Origin: Xenia sp. Carnegie-2017
Taxonomy: Eukaryota > Cnidaria > Anthozoa > Malacalcyonacea > Xeniidae
Assembly (NCBI RefSeq): GCF_021976095.1
Contig: NW_025813447.1
Location: forward strand, 4,752,349-4,816,348
Reading direction: 5' to 3'
DNA length: 64,000 nt
Below, piece by piece: positions 1 through 12,899 of the stretch; within the stretch, counting starts at the first letter, position 1, and the number at the start of each line of letters is the position of its first letter. The translations under genes and the position numbers were made by a program. The notes under the pieces were generated by a model. That model ran no database searches, was not told where the DNA came from, and saw nothing but the letters and a program-made list of their open reading frames with translations.

Positions 1-249
1 AAGTCGTAAAATAAAATTGGGAATTCGTAAAATCATTGTTGAATAATGTACGGCAAAATGAAGATAATCGATTAAGAAAAATACCGCTGCAAACGTCTGC
101 GGGCGTGCTAGATTGAACTCGAATTCCCGTCATGATTGGGAGAGGTGATTGACCATCACAGACTTTATAAACTTGATGACTCAGTTTACTTTCTGGGTCC
201 TAAATTGAAAGAAACCATCAAAAAGAAAAGGACATTTTATTAGAAAATA

Positions 250-600
250 TAAAGATTTGAGATTCAACAAAGATCACTCCAGATGAATACACTATAGACG
301 AGAGGATATAAGGAGTAAAGTTTCAACATCAGATCATTCCCGATGAAGGCACTAGACTGGAGTACGTAAAGACTCAAGTTTCAACATCAGATCACTCCTG
401 AATAAGACACTAGACTGGAGTATATAAGAACTCATGTTTTAAATCAGATCACTCCTGACGAAGACACTAGACTGGAGTACATAAGGACTTATGTTTAAAC
501 ATCAGATCACTCCTGGTGAAGACACTAGAGTGGGGTGTATAAGAAATGAAGTTTCAACATTCAATTATTCCTAATGAAATCAATGTACAGAAACAAGTAT
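250..600. repeat. tandem repeat, about 58-bp unit, 5-6 copies
   Basis: The core AGATCACTCC (with variants) recurs near 271, 331, 389, 446 and 504, spaced 57-60 bases, and a decayed copy lies near 560. Each unit also carries a GAAGACACTAGACTGG-like segment. Copies differ at several positions, so the array is not recent. It lies downstream of the last visible exon of the leftmost cPLA2 gene. Confidence 0.85.
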
Positions 601-1330
601 AAGGAATTCAATATATAATTACAATTTACAAGACAAATGAAATGCCTGGAGCCCTGCACATGCATCTACGTTACGATGATCTTAAACCTTGTTTCCAAAA
701 TGCAGTGAATGTATCGTGAGAATGCTGTAAAGATCACGGAGCAAATGAATGACACATACGTGCAAGTAGCAGGTCCAGCGTTCATCAAATTAAATTTTAG
801 CCCCTCAATATGACATTCAAAGTCCTTTCAAAGAAACACTATAATACTATTGGTTTTAAATTTCAAAAGAATACAATTTCACCAGTGGATTTGCCTCCAA
901 CCTGTTTAGAATTGTAAATATATGCCAAAATATGCCACAGTAATATTTTGACGTATCTCAACCTACCGTAGAAGTAAATGTGCAAGAACGAACAGGTTTA
1001 TTATTACCACAATACTTTAATATAAAATACTAGTGGCGTAGCTTGCGAATTAGTCCCCTTCTCACGATAAAATATCGCCTGAAGAACTACCCTCGTGTAA
1101 AGATGTACTCAGGAGAGAGTGGCGATAACTAGTTAACTACCTACGTTACAAAAGGAATCATGCAAACGTACACCTCATAAGCACGGCGAACCTTGGGACT
1201 CTAGATTTGTCCACCCCACTCCCACCAAGAAAGGCTCAAGCCTTCGGTCTTTTGACATTACTCCTCACAAAAACTTAAGGTCTAGCACTAGAGCAGACTT
1301 GCATTGAAGCGTTAACTATTAAAACCTCAC
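601..1330. other. no gene recognised
   Basis: AT-rich sequence between the tandem repeat and the last visible minus-strand cPLA2 exon. By analogy with the plus-strand paralogue, where the matching intron is about 2.5 kb, this is probably intron. Confidence 0.5.
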
Positions 1331-4041
1331 CGTTAATAAAGCATCCCCGATGGCCATGCCAAAGATGTCAGTAAAAGAGACAGGCTGGCCTTTCTCTTCT
1401 TTCTGTTTGACTCTGTGGCCAAACTGACTGTGAAAATGCGTAAGAATACTGGTGCGGAACCGTTCTCGAAGGAAAACAGCAACTTCATCACACGCAGGCA
1501 GCTCGGGCCATTTCTCATTTTCATACAAAGTTGCTATGTACCTGGCATTCGAAATCAAAAAAAGTTTTTACGTCAATATTATGTGCATAACAATAATGGT
1601 TGAGTTTGCGCCGCAGGCATTATGTTGCCAACGCAAACTAAAAGAAACTACAACTAAGAGAATTGAATTTTCATTCTGCATACCACGATGATCCTGATAG
1701 TCCAGATACATATGTAGCGCAGTCCAAAATACCAGCTTCTTGAAGAGCACTGAATGCTCCTGACAAGCCACAAGCTGCCCTGTAACCACCTCCCGAGCCC
1801 ATGATCGCAATCACCGGGACCTGCAGATCGCATTCTAGTTAACAAATCAATCTAGCACAGTTGAGCTACCACATTTCCACAAAATAAAGTATATAGTACA
1901 ATTATTTTTACATGTTTCGTATGATTGAAGATTTTTTCTACCAAACTTTGCTATTTGTTCATTGCCTGTTTGAAGGCAACGACAAGCAGGTTGATTTGAC
2001 AAATAAAAATCAACAATTACAAAAATCAAGAACCCACACTTCCAAAAAATATGGTTTACCGCATCAAAAAAATCGATCGCTACTGTATCACTGCAATAAA
2101 AACCAAACACATACTGACAGAGATCTATCTATCAAAATCCTAACCTACCAAATTGGTCTCATCAAATTAGCCATTAAAGAAATTGTGTCAAGCAAGATGC
2201 ATTGCACATAAATCACAACGTGGTGGCCATTTTGTGGGTCAAGAAAATGGCGGATTTTGTTATTGTAGTCAAACTATAATAATTCGTGTAAAATAGAGTT
2301 TTTAATCAAGGTTTTTATGCTAAGTTTTTCAGATAAATTAGACGACTTAGTGACGAAATTGCATTCTGCGTGCCGCAAGCTCAAAAAGCAACGATGTAAA
2401 CATAAACAAAGGCGCGCAATGCATCTTGGTTGACATACTTTCTTTAATTGATAGTTTACTGCCAGCTGACCTCGTCAATAGAACCAGGCCGTTTCTCGTC
2501 GTCAAACATAGCAGCCATCTTCTTTAAGACCACCTCTCGTCTTTTTGTAAGAAACTCTTTTTCATTTTCACAAGAATCATAGCCGATGCGCAGGTCTACC
2601 CTTTCACTATAATACAGTACAGCGAAATTAACCTTAGTAAAAATATTGCATCCCGCAATGCATTGTGGTTAATTCATCAGGTGAAACCAGTGAACTGTAC
2701 TATCAACAGATATTAAGGCTCTTTTCCACTCATCGCAAAACGTACTCGCAAGCTCGCTGCATAGTTAAATTATTTGAACAAAATTTGTTGATCGCGCGAA
2801 CATACTCGCAAGCTCGCAGCGAGAGCATTTTGCGATAAGTGGAAAAGAGCCTTTAGGGTTCACTGGGTCAAACTTAGTATTTAGCAGAAGAAATAACGAG
2901 GGGGGTCCTTAGACATTCCCACCTCACGGAGATTGCAGAACCGAAGGCGTGAAAATACCTGAATTTCTAAATTCTAACAAAAAAACTCTCGAGTCTATTG
3001 ACATCAAAATGCAACCAAAGGTATAATATCAACTTCAATGAAAATATCTACTATTCGCACTTACTTGTTTACCACATGTAAAACGACATCCAACAAGGTT
3101 CTCTAAAGATAAAAAACGTAAAGAAAGATATTAGCAACTGAATCACTTAATTTGAAACGAATTGATTTTTTCGCATGCATACATTTGGGCAAACGACCGA
3201 AGATTTCACTTTACTTCGCAAAAGGTCGGTCGTTTCCCTTTTAGGAGACAAATTTATGTTAGTTACAATGTTAATTACAATAGAAAATCATATCATTGGA
3301 TTAAGCTGGGCATTAATGTTCATAATACGATTATGTGTTTCCCGCCTGGAAAATCTATCTCCACAATCAATTGGTAGTCATGCCAACTAACGCCATATCC
3401 CTTCTCTTCAGAGAATAAGTTCAATACCTCACCAAACTTCAATTGTTGACGAGTTACCACATCCACAGGCAGCTTGTCCAGCAGAATTGTCCTAGTGTCG
3501 AGTTCCTCAGGAGAACAAAATTCGTCATCAACCAATGTCAATTCTGTAAAATGACACCACAAAGCTTATATTTCTCTATCTACCATGTGATAAGCGCCAA
3601 TTCAACTTTATTAAACGGTAGAAATGTACAGCTACTTCAGATGTTAAAACTTCGATATCCTCATTTAGTTTGACCGTAAATAACAGACTTTCTCAAACGA
3701 GTTTTTAAAATACCCATAAGGATTTAAAACTATGAATCAAACGATAGCGAGAGAGCTTGCTGTTTTGTTTTTCGACCTGTATATAGTATAGTGAACCCTG
3801 AAAAGACCAATTTCGCTAAAACACAACCTCACCCCCAGACCAACAAGTCCCGCCATTTTACACGATCACTCAAGCATCAAAAGGTACCTAGAATATTTTC
3901 CTTTTCAGGATTTAGATAGAAGTTGAACATTTCATTCCACTCCGGATTCGAATTGCCCTGCTTTACGCTCGTTTGCTGTTTACCATTAGGACTCGTACGC
4001 ACCCTGAGAGTGACATATGGATCTGGAGACATGGAGATTTT
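1331..4041 (-). CDS. PLA2G4: cytosolic phospholipase A2 (group IV), 5' half only, gene continues off the left edge
   Basis: Group IV phospholipases release arachidonate from membrane phospholipids, using a Ca2+-dependent C2 domain for docking and a Ser-Asp dyad. Exons on the minus strand: 4041-3888 (C2, SPDPYVTLRVRTSP), 3543-3428 (C2, ends LKFGE), 2606-2471, 1820-1684 (oxyanion motif GSGGGYRA and nucleophile motif GLSGSSW) and 1541-1331 (FTDIFGMAIGDALL). Four of these have exactly the lengths of the paralogue at 32-45 kb (116, 136, 137, 211 nt). The phase between 3428 and 2606 does not close, so a short exon like the paralogue's 38-nt one is expected there; I did not find it. First exon(s) are also not seen; the hAT remnant lies upstream. 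The Asp-bearing 3' half must lie outside the window. It may be a working gene or a partial copy. Confidence 0.85.
2186..2435. mobile_element. short inverted-repeat element (MITE-like) in cPLA2 intron
   Basis: The ends TGTCAAGCAAGATGCATTGC (left) and, inverted, TGTCAACCAAGATGCATTGC (right) match at all but one base and bound 250 bp with no coding potential. I could not define a target duplication. Probably a non-autonomous DNA transposon. Confidence 0.6.
2716..2852. mobile_element. 137-bp MITE with TTA target duplication
   Basis: Inverted ends starting AGGCTCTTTTCCACT match for about 25 bases with one or two differences, and the element is flanked on both sides by TTA. A 3-bp TTA duplication is typical of PIF/Harbinger-type elements. 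It lies in the intron between cPLA2 exons 3428 and 2606. Confidence 0.75.
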
Positions 4042-4479
4042 CTGCGACCAGAAACAGCCACCAGGGCAAAGGGAATGGCGAAAACCTGAAGCAAAGTAGT
4101 TGGGATTGCTGTTATACAATGAGGAGTTCTCAATATAAAAATTAGAGCCCAACAGTGCTGTAAACGTTGGGGGGTGCTTGGGGGAGGAGCCCACCTTCTA
4201 CCTTTGAAATGGGTAATTTTAAAAGGGCACTATTGACAAAAACTTGACTATAATTTCATAAAGTACAATCAAAATTATCAAAATCACGTTCTTGAGATAA
4301 GTCGATAATTTTTCTTGTCTTATTGTTTCACATGATCATGCCGCTATCGTCCATTTACATTGTGTAGGTTTCAAACAGAATAACTTACGTTAAAACTTAC
4401 ACGAAGGACTGATTATGGCTGCTTTGAGTTGCGTGGGCGCAGGTAAACAACAAATATTTACTACAAAAATAATGACTGC

Positions 4480-6840
4480 TTAAATCAACACCGTGAATAT
4501 GTCTAAAAAAGTAAAACATGCATCTCTGTTGTACTTTCGTGGCAAAGGCGAAGAAAAGGAAAGAAAACCCATTTGAAGATTTAAATGAAGACATAGATGT
4601 GCAAGCTGAAACTTGTATCTCGCAAAAACACAACAGTTCCAACAAGCACAATGAAATAAATTACGATGTTTTCCATGCTTCAGAAGCTGGAGCCGGAGGA
4701 AGATGCAAGCATATGGCAATGGTTGAAATCAACGACAGCAACAGCTCCGAAAAAGGTACTGAGCTGAGGAAGTTTGATGAAAACACACAGGAACCTACGG
4801 TAAACAATGCCTTCAATGAATTTCCAAACTCTAGTGAACATTTATCTCCATCTATTCATTCCATCGCCCCTCCATGTTGGTCTGTTAAGCAACAAGATTA
4901 CTTTACCTTTGCATACCCATGGATTATAATTTCAAATGGAAAACTTGACTGTCGGGATTGTAGAAACGTTAACAATCTTCGACTGCATGCTAAACAACGA
5001 AACCACATGAGTAAAGAATGATAGAATGTACTGTTTTTCCATGCAAAACGAAGAGTCTCGAAACGACAGCAGCGCAAAAATACCTAAGAAAAAAATTGCC
5101 AAGCATGCAAAAAGCAGTGCACACGTAACTGCAACCAAAATTCTCAATGAAGGGGAAAAGAGAAAAGTCCAGAGCTCAACTGGCTTATCTGTTGCACAAC
5201 ATCAATCAACAACTGAAAAATGCCTCAGAACTGCTATGTTGCTAAAGAAAACAGACCATACTCGGACTATGAGAATCTGATAAAGCTTCAGCAGAAAAAT
5301 GGAATAAATCTTGGGGTTACTCTACACTCAAGGTGGTCTTGCACAGAAATGACTGATACAATTGCCTCAATAATGCGTGAGAATCTTATTAAAGAAATTA
5401 CCAAACATAACAAAAAGATTTCCATTATAATTGACGAAGCTACCTCAAATGCAAAAGAATCCTGCTTGGTCGTGTGAGGTCCATAATAAACATTTGCTGT
5501 TAACATTTTTCTAAGTATTATTAAACTGGGGGGTCAAGACTCGAATTCAATTTGTGAATCACTTTTAAATTCACTGAAAAGTAACGGAATTAATGACGAA
5601 TACTTGGCAAAAAATTTATTGCATTTACCAGTGATGGCGCATCAGTGATGATGGGGGCAACCAAGAGTCGCAACATTACTTAAGTCAAGGTATCCACAAA
5701 TTGTTTTGTGGCATTGTCTCAACCACAGATTAGAATTAGCAGTATCAGACACAGTAACAGCTGTTGATGGTACCCAACCTATTGAAGATTTCTTTGGTAA
5801 GATTTATGCAATTTATTCCTCAGTCTGCTAAATTTCAGAGAGAGCTGAAAATTATTGCTGCAGAACTGGATATTCAACTGCGCAAAGTCGACAAAATTTT
5901 GACAACTAGATGGGTTGCATCCTCGTCTCGTGCAGTGGAATCGTTTTGGAGAAATTATCAGCTGTGTATAAGCATTTCTACACACTTTCACATTCTCAAG
6001 ACAAGCACAAAGCAACCTATGCTGGATTAGCAAAACGAATGGAGACGATAGAGTTTGTTGAAGACGTAGCCATTATGAAAGCTTTCAATTTTGTCTGAAT
6101 CACTACAGGACTGCACCATTCTTCTTAAAGCAACTGACTATTTGCAATGGACAATAAACGCGCTGGACAAGATAAACGATTCTTTGGAAACAAAATATAA
6201 TTAGGAACAATTACAATTCTTCAGTGGAGTTTAAAGGCGTGGAGTTAAAGTCATTTCAGTCTCGAACTGGATACAAATCATTTAATCGAAAGCAATTTTT
6301 GCAGGGTTTGATTGATAACCTCCAAAAAAGGATGATTGATTCATCTGAGAAGATATTATTAAAGCAAATTGAATCTGTCTATCCGTAAAAATGGCCAAGG
6401 GGGGAGAAGGTTCCATGGCTAAAAGGGGAGCAACATATCATGTCACTTTGTGAAAGATTTAAAATCGATACGACAGGCATGATTGCATCATATCGAGAAT
6501 TTTTCAGTGATCCTTGAAACACCCCATCGCTTATTGAGGAACGGCTACTAAAAGGATTGCTTCAAATTGTGCCAAAAAGCAATGCAGGGGCAGAGAGGGG
6601 ATTTCCACAAATGAACTTAATATGTTTGAAGTCACGCTCTAGCATGTCTGTTTCTCATTTATCCTCCTTGATGTTCATAAGCATCAATGGTGCGCCAGCA
6701 CAATTCTGGGAGGCAAGTTCAGCTGTGCAGCAATGGCTGGAACACCACAAGTCTGCTGAAAATAATCAAACTAGAAAAAAGAAGCTGAAAAAAGAAGCAG
6801 AGCTCACACCTTTACAACAATTTTTTGTCAAGTAAAATCG
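4480..6840 (+). mobile_element. broken hAT-superfamily DNA transposon
   Basis: Plus-strand pieces of one hAT-type transposase follow each other. A start at 4502 (MSKKVKHASLLYF) and a low-complexity N-terminus come first, then a zinc-finger-like segment (WIIISNGKLDCRDC, about 4920-5020), then catalytic-region pieces (5220-5480, 5760-6100) and a hAT dimerisation-type C-terminus at 6557-6835 (SNAGAERGFPQMN, VSHLSSLMFISING). It resembles the KIAA1586/TTF-finger hAT lineage. The reading frame changes several times and in-frame stops occur, so it is inactive. I did not find terminal inverted repeats or an 8-bp target duplication, so the borders are approximate. Confidence 0.8.
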
Positions 6841-7700
6841 TGCTGATTTTACTCAAGAGCACGAACAAAAAGTCGAGGAGTCAAATCATAGACTGGCATT
6901 GTAATTTATTCACGAACAATAATGTATATTGATATAGACTATGACTTGAGTTAAGACAAACATTTTCCTTTTTTCACAAATATAAAGTTTTTTAACGAAA
7001 TTTCTTTTTTAGTATTAGTGTTGTGCAGCATGAGCGTTTTCTGAATCTGTATTCTATTTTACCTTTTTGAGTTTAAGACGAATTTTTGACATAACTCTAC
7101 TCAACTCAGGGAAGATAAGAGATGATTAAATTGGTTCAGATTATAAGCCGACGTTTTATCGGTTGATAATGAAAAAATAAGCTGTTGTAGAATGCAAATG
7201 ATCTATGACTCATTTTTTCGCAGGGTTTTAACTTTTTATCTAACGAGCTCTGTCAAGCATAGTGTAGTATGACTGAGTGTAAGTCTATTTCAAACATTTA
7301 TCAAAGTAGTGGTCGTTACTTGTTAGACTTAAGGGTTAATGATCTGCCATCTATGAGTCATTTCAGTTAAACGTTGTGAACATCCATGATAATGTCATAC
7401 GACGACGTCACGCATTTTTCACAATTTCATGGCTTCAGCTTTGTCAAGAGAGCCCCCCATCTGATAAATTTAGTTCTACAGCACTGGAGCCCAACAGATA
7501 CAAAAAAGCGGTTTGACTGTTTAACATTTATTAATGAAAGCAAGTTATGTTTTGTTTTGAATTGCTCTCTTTAATAAATATTATACAATCGCTTATTGCT
7601 TTTTCAAAAACTACCTATTGGAGTTGGACATTGATTTTTATAGTAAAAAAGAGATTTTGTCGACGTGACAAATTAAAAATTGTTTCAAACAAAAAGGGTC
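6841..7700. other. no gene recognised
   Basis: AT-rich DNA after the hAT remnant. A 62-codon plus-strand frame at 7386-7574 has no recognisable motif and no splice support, and I do not call it. Confidence 0.4.
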
Positions 7701-7703
7701 AAC

Positions 7704-7938
7704 ACCATGACGAATGGTAAAAATAATAAACGTAATAGCTCTAAAACGAGCTGTGGTGTCACATTACAGACACTTTCAAAATGATAACGTAAGAGTTCTT
7801 AAAAGAGCTGTTTAAAACCAGAACACTGAGCCAATTTTTAAAAAAACAGTTCTTTTAGAACTATTGGGTCAGTGTTCTGGTATTAAACAGTTCTTTTAAG
7901 AACTAGTACGTTATAATTTTACCATTCTTCACCATGGT
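7704..7938. mobile_element. foldback element with long inverted arms
   Basis: Arms 7786-7835 and 7863-7912 are near-perfect inverted copies around a 27-base loop. Outside them, ACCATGACGAATGGTAAAA (left) pairs with the inverted right flank ending ACCATGGT. The left side holds an extra partial copy of the arm (about 7730-7765). No coding potential. Confidence 0.7.
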
Positions 7939-8336
7939 ATTTGCTATTTTTAAAACAATTTTTAATTTTTATATTAAGAATTCCATTCCGCCCTGGCACC
8001 TCACTGGAATTAATATTGAGAAATGGACACTTTTAAAAATGACGACTCTCGTGAAATTATTACTTATGATGGAGCCTCGCGCGGACAATCTGTATAAGTC
8101 TTATGTGTCATATAGGTCTTATGTGTCATCAACCGGCCCCTGGTTTTGAAGCAAGAATAAAGATCGAAAAATCGACGTACATTTTATTTTATCAAAACAA
8201 GTTTCAACACATGTTGCACGAACTATGGTAACATTCAGCAACTTCACCACCTCGTGTTCAACCTAAAACGAGGAAATAAATGATTTTTTTACATAAAATA
8301 TATAAGAAATCATTAGCAGAAAAATGAACAGGGCAA

Positions 8337-8490
8337 GCACGTAGCCAGAAGGATAATTGGGAGGCCCATATTCATATATTCAATTTATAATCCGTAAAAA
8401 ATAATGGATTTCAAAAGAAATTAATAAGCCATATCATGTATACATGAATATGTCCCCTCCTCCAATTATCGTTCCGGCTTCGCGCCTGGA
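8337..8490. mobile_element. short inverted-repeat element
   Basis: GTAGCCAGAAGGATAATTGG at the left end pairs, inverted, with the right end (CCAATTATCGTTCCGGCTTC), and ATATTCAT lies inside both arms. The GTAGCC-type end resembles hAT-like MITEs common in marine invertebrates. This last point is from general knowledge, not a search. Confidence 0.6.
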
Positions 8491-10795
8491 ACAGGGAAAT
8501 GGAAAAAACAAAAACAGCTCAAAACTTTTTGGACAAACCAATTAACCTTGTCAGGGGACATAGCCAGCCTGCAAGTTATAGTCCAGCTCTGTGCTTCGAA
8601 CTAATTCTCTTGGAGTGGGAGGGGATGGGATGCTTTTAATGAGGGTGATGCAGTGAAATCATTAGACGTAACGTCATCGTATGACGTCAAAGATTTCGAC
8701 AACGCATAACCACAGTATAGGGAATATAGAACTGTGTGCAACTAGCTACTGTATATTTAATTAGATTACGGGTTTTCGTTGGCCATTTCGTTATTCCTTT
8801 TGGTCAATTGACTGGCTACCTCTAAGGTAATAAAATCCGTAATAATATGTGCTTGGCACCAAAAATTCAATGAAGTAGCTCTACTGTACATTCACCATAC
8901 TGCAGCATAACTGCGATGACTGATAAATAATTGATCATAATTTATGAGTATTGTAAATCATAATCAACATATGAATAGTAACTTTAACTTTGGAATTGAC
9001 TTTACACAGTCATATCACGCTATATGGTACAAGGATTAATTGCCAGATTAAAAGTTTAAAAACTGCAATTAATAAATTATCAATTTCTGAAGTACAAGGG
9101 AAGCTCAACATTCCTAGCTGGAAGAAGGGAAGCTTTCCCCCCAAATTCCACCAAATTTCTGCAGCCCAGTCCAGCTAAGCAAAACTTCAGCACACTATCA
9201 TTATGCATTTCTTCATCTACTATTTGCAGTGAGTCAGTATGTGACAATCAAATAAGAATGTGTGAATGAAGATGCTATACATATTCGTTTGTTTTTGCAA
9301 TTGTTAAATACAATTTTCACAGCAGTTTTTAGTAAGATTTCTCTTTCTATAGAGTAAAGTCTCACAATATTTCTTGAAATAAATCAATTCTTTTACCTAT
9401 AGAATCTATGTCTCGGATTCTATGGATATATTAAGAAAAGAAACTTTCACCATGATAGCTGGCTCGATAAAGATGACCCATGTTGTTATTATATTAAAAA
9501 GCACAAATTTGTTTTTAAAAGTGTGGTGGGGGGATATCTTATGGTGTAGTACGTAGTGGTTTTCCTAATTTTTTTGCAACTTGAAATCACTGGTATTCTG
9601 AAAATTAGGGAAAGCATGCCCCTTCCCCATGATTTGCACCCTTAATTATATATAATCATATAAAAATTACAATACTAAAACAACAGAGTGCTCTACATTT
9701 GTACACTATCTACAGTGTTTCATGCACAACAACTAATCCTCAGTCAATACCCAAATATACGTATACCCATGTTCTTTCCAGTGGCTCCGAATGAAGACCA
9801 TAGTCTTGATAATGTTACTAGCGGGTGTGTGAAGGGGTTGGGGGGTGGGGCAATCAAATTCCATTTCTCCTCACATTCTCAGTTCCTTCTTTTGTATTAT
9901 ACATTTCTCCTTATATATTGAACCTTAGCTTATATATTTAACCTTAATTTATCGGTAAATTGCCTTGTTTATATTTTTCTGGCTGGCTAATTAATCCTAA
10001 GAGAGGTTAACCATTGTTGTTAGTGTTGTTTTGATCACTCGACTAAATCTGACTGCCAGCAAAACGTGAACAAGGCAAGTCATTCTCTTCATAAAGCATT
10101 ATGGATAGGTGATGGATGAAAATTAGAAAAAAGTTACAATTGACTTCAACATAAGTAAGAATATGGAGGCTATATTTTCAATAAATTTCAGACAATATTC
10201 ATCGACATAGAAAAGCATCACCTTTACCCTCCTAGATCGCGCCGTTTCCATTTTGCAAACAATTCAATAGTGATTCACGAGTTTTCTTAAATTTCCGACA
10301 AGTTACAATAGAACGAAGGCAATTGAAGCAATGCCGAAGATCCTGATCGTTTATATAAACAGCGCAGCAGCAAAGCGCTTGCATTTTCTCGACTCTCAAG
10401 CAGATAAGAAGATAATTTACATCAAAATTATTGATTGATAGATATGAGTATAAGCAGGCTTCCTCTTTAAAAAGTATCTTTTTGTACATCATCGTACCGG
10501 GTAATCCACTGGGCTTGCATTTTACCAACGAGGTGTTGCAGACAAAAATATCTCGTTGTATTCACGAATACGCCAGACACGCACAATTCACAAATTCGGT
10601 CGAAAATCCTGAATCCAAATTTATAATGCATAAGGAAAATAAAGATATCTGTTTAATTTTATGTTGTGTATTTGTGCAATTTATGCAATTGTGCGTTTGT
10701 GTTAATCAATCAAAATTAAGCACGGATTCACCGACTGAATACACGTTACATAATACATAGTTTACAAATATTCTCCCCAAAGGTCCGACTAAATA
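8491..10795. other. no gene recognised
   Basis: Long AT-rich stretch. The overlapping frames at 10232-10528 (minus) and 10431-10760 (plus) show no family motif. No tRNA or rRNA pattern was noticed. Confidence 0.4.
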
Positions 10796-10799
10796 TCTA

Positions 10800-10863
10800 C
10801 CAATCAAATCACTGCATTTATGATCCTCATTGCATAAATTACCCATGTCCTTCAAAATATAAA
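10800..10863 (+). promoter_or_regulatory. H2B promoter: CCAAT and TATA boxes
   Basis: CCAAT at 10800-10804 and TATAAA at 10858-10863 lie about 150 and 90 bases before the H2B start at 10949. An ATTTATGCAA-like octamer (minus sense, near 10831-10840) lies between them. This arrangement fits a replication-dependent histone promoter. Assigned by position and motif only. Confidence 0.65.
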
Positions 10864-10948
10864 CAAGACGCGACGCGTAATCGGGTAGTGCTATACGCAT
10901 TTTACTATCGTTCGCTTAAGAGAATCAGCGTGCAGAATATATGTTACG

Positions 10949-11318
10949 ATGCCTGTCAAACCCGGAATCGCTTCGAAAGGTGGAAAAAGCTGGCAAGAAA
11001 GCAGGAGTCGGTGGGGACAAGAAGAGAAGACCTAAACGTAAAGAATCTTATGCGATCTACATCTACAAAGTCTTGAAGCAAGTTCATCCTGACACTGGCA
11101 TCTCCAGCAAAGCCATGGGCATCATGAACTCGTTCGTCAACGACATCTTTGAGAGGATAGCAGGAGAATCTTCCCGTTTGGCACATTATAACAAGAAATC
11201 GACCATTTCCTCGAGGGAAATCCAAACAGCCGTCCGCTTGCTTCTACCCGGAGAGTTAGCAAAGCACGCAGTCAGCGAAGGAACAAAAGCCGTAACGAAG
11301 TACACAAGCAGCAAGTAA
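10949..11318 (+). CDS. H2B: histone H2B
   Basis: Core histone of the nucleosome, about 123 residues, without introns. The body is canonical: [20 protein letters not shown], then [20 protein letters not shown], then the C-terminus ending AVTKYTSSK. The N-terminus is typical ([13 protein letters not shown]) if translation starts at 10949, but this frame shifts to the main frame after 12-13 codons. One more A in the A5 run at 10984-10988 would join them as [11 protein letters not shown]. The alternative start at 10941 keeps one frame but gives an un-histone-like N-terminus ([10 protein letters not shown]). I prefer the 10949 start and suspect a homopolymer error. TATA and CCAAT boxes precede it and a histone stem-loop follows. 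No other histone gene is nearby. Confidence 0.93.
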
Positions 11319-11354
11319 ATGTCAGCCGTTACCGACCACAGAAAAAACAAAACC

Positions 11355-11370
11355 GGTTCTTTTAAGAACC
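11355..11370 (+). terminator. histone mRNA 3' stem-loop
   Basis: GGTTCTTTTAAGAACC forms the 6-bp stem and 4-base loop of replication-dependent histone mRNAs, 37 bases after the H2B stop. An AAAAGAAT purine stretch about 10 bases on may act as the downstream element bound by U7 snRNP. It implies a cell-cycle-regulated, non-polyadenylated message. Confidence 0.9.
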
Positions 11371-11419
11371 AGCATATTGATAAAAGAATATTACGTTCGT
11401 TATGGCATCTTAACATTAA

Positions 11420-12890
11420 GAACCCCTCGTTAGTACACTTTGGTGCAAATGTGAAATACGGAATACTTGTTATGGTCTAATGACGCACTAACGTAAATTC
11501 TGTGATTTTCTTAATCTCAAGTTCTTTCAATCTATTGTACGGTATTTGTTAGTTTTATTGTTTAGGATGTAGCTATTATGTATTTTTATTAAAATTAGTG
11601 CAAATTGTTCAACGAAATATCATGCGAAATCATCGTAAGTGTGTCTGAGTGTGACATTAACCAATTGGTAGAAGTAGAACTGCAACAAACAAGTGTTGTT
11701 AATCTGTAAGCTAATGCCAACCAAAACCACGTTGAGATCAAAATCATCAAAATTGTTTGTATAATATAGAAGACACATGGAGGCCGGTCTATATTTCTAA
11801 GCGTGGGAATCACTAAGTACGCACTAAGTTAGAGTCCTTACAGGCTTCTATTAGTTTATCGATTTTTCATTTCAACAGACATAGATCACCACAACTTTGG
11901 AATTATTTCCATACCTTATGAACAGGATCGGAAGGCCAGCTCAAAAGTTAGTAAATTGGCGAACGATGTCAAAAAACCCTGTCTGATTTTCACATTTACA
12001 CTTGCAATGTTACATTTTGAAAAGTCGACAGCGTACAATAGACGTTTCTAGACGTAATTTTGCTCCACTTTCGTGCACCGTGCAAACAGGCATCCATTCT
12101 CATGGTAAATCTACCTTAATCATAGAATATCATTCTATTTTATACATTGATGCACAAGAAAAAAATTCACACTTCCTTGGCACTGATAAATCGGTTCTCG
12201 CAGAGCACGAAAACTTTCAAACTAGTTCCTTGTTGACAGCATTAATTTGGCGCTGTAACTGTTAGTATCGCGTGCCATAATCAGTGCAGTAGTTTGTTGA
12301 CACATGCCTACCAGAATACAAATTTGTGAATGCCATACCTTTTATATTTCATAATATGTTTTAATCTAACGTTAGTAATAAACGTTGGTAATCTGGGTTT
12401 ATTTTCGGAACGAGTTAATGCATGTGGTTGAGTGAAGAGTGATTTACACCGTAGCAAACATATCTACTTCAGAACTAAATATGCAGTTTGAATCCGAACT
12501 TTTACATCGTTGCATTTGATATTGTATTTTACGCTTATATTTCTATACAGCAAAATAGATGAACTCTTTAGCTTTCCAATGATATCTTTTTCATTTTATA
12601 AAAATATGTAATGGCCGTGATAGGTTACCGACATATGGTAACCTAAAGAACTCATCTTTTTTCTACAATTCATTGTTTTTTGTACACACTGTATAAGCAG
12701 CGAAAAGGTGTAAACGTCATCTGCGTATTACCTGTAAATTTTTTTCCTTTTTTTGCCTGAAATTTTTGAAATATTGCACCCAACAATTCGGTCAGCAACA
12801 ATTTAAGAACGCAGCGTCGACCGTGAACGTGACCAACTAAAAACCAAGTCCAGTGAGCCGGCATAATTTGACACAAAATCAACGATTGCT
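11420..12890. other. no gene recognised
   Basis: AT-rich spacer between H2B and the first repeated block of the Rho array. Short frames here have no recognisable motif. Confidence 0.4.
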
Positions 12891-12899
12891 ACTACACAC

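Noticed and set aside
7888-7903. AGTTCTTTTAAGAACT, resembling a histone stem-loop
   Set aside because: It lacks the outer G-C pairs, no histone gene precedes it, and it is part of the arm of a foldback element.
10941-10951. ATG at 10941 as the H2B start
   Set aside because: It gives [10 protein letters not shown], unlike any H2B, whereas 10949 gives [13 protein letters not shown]. The frame difference is explained by one A in a run.
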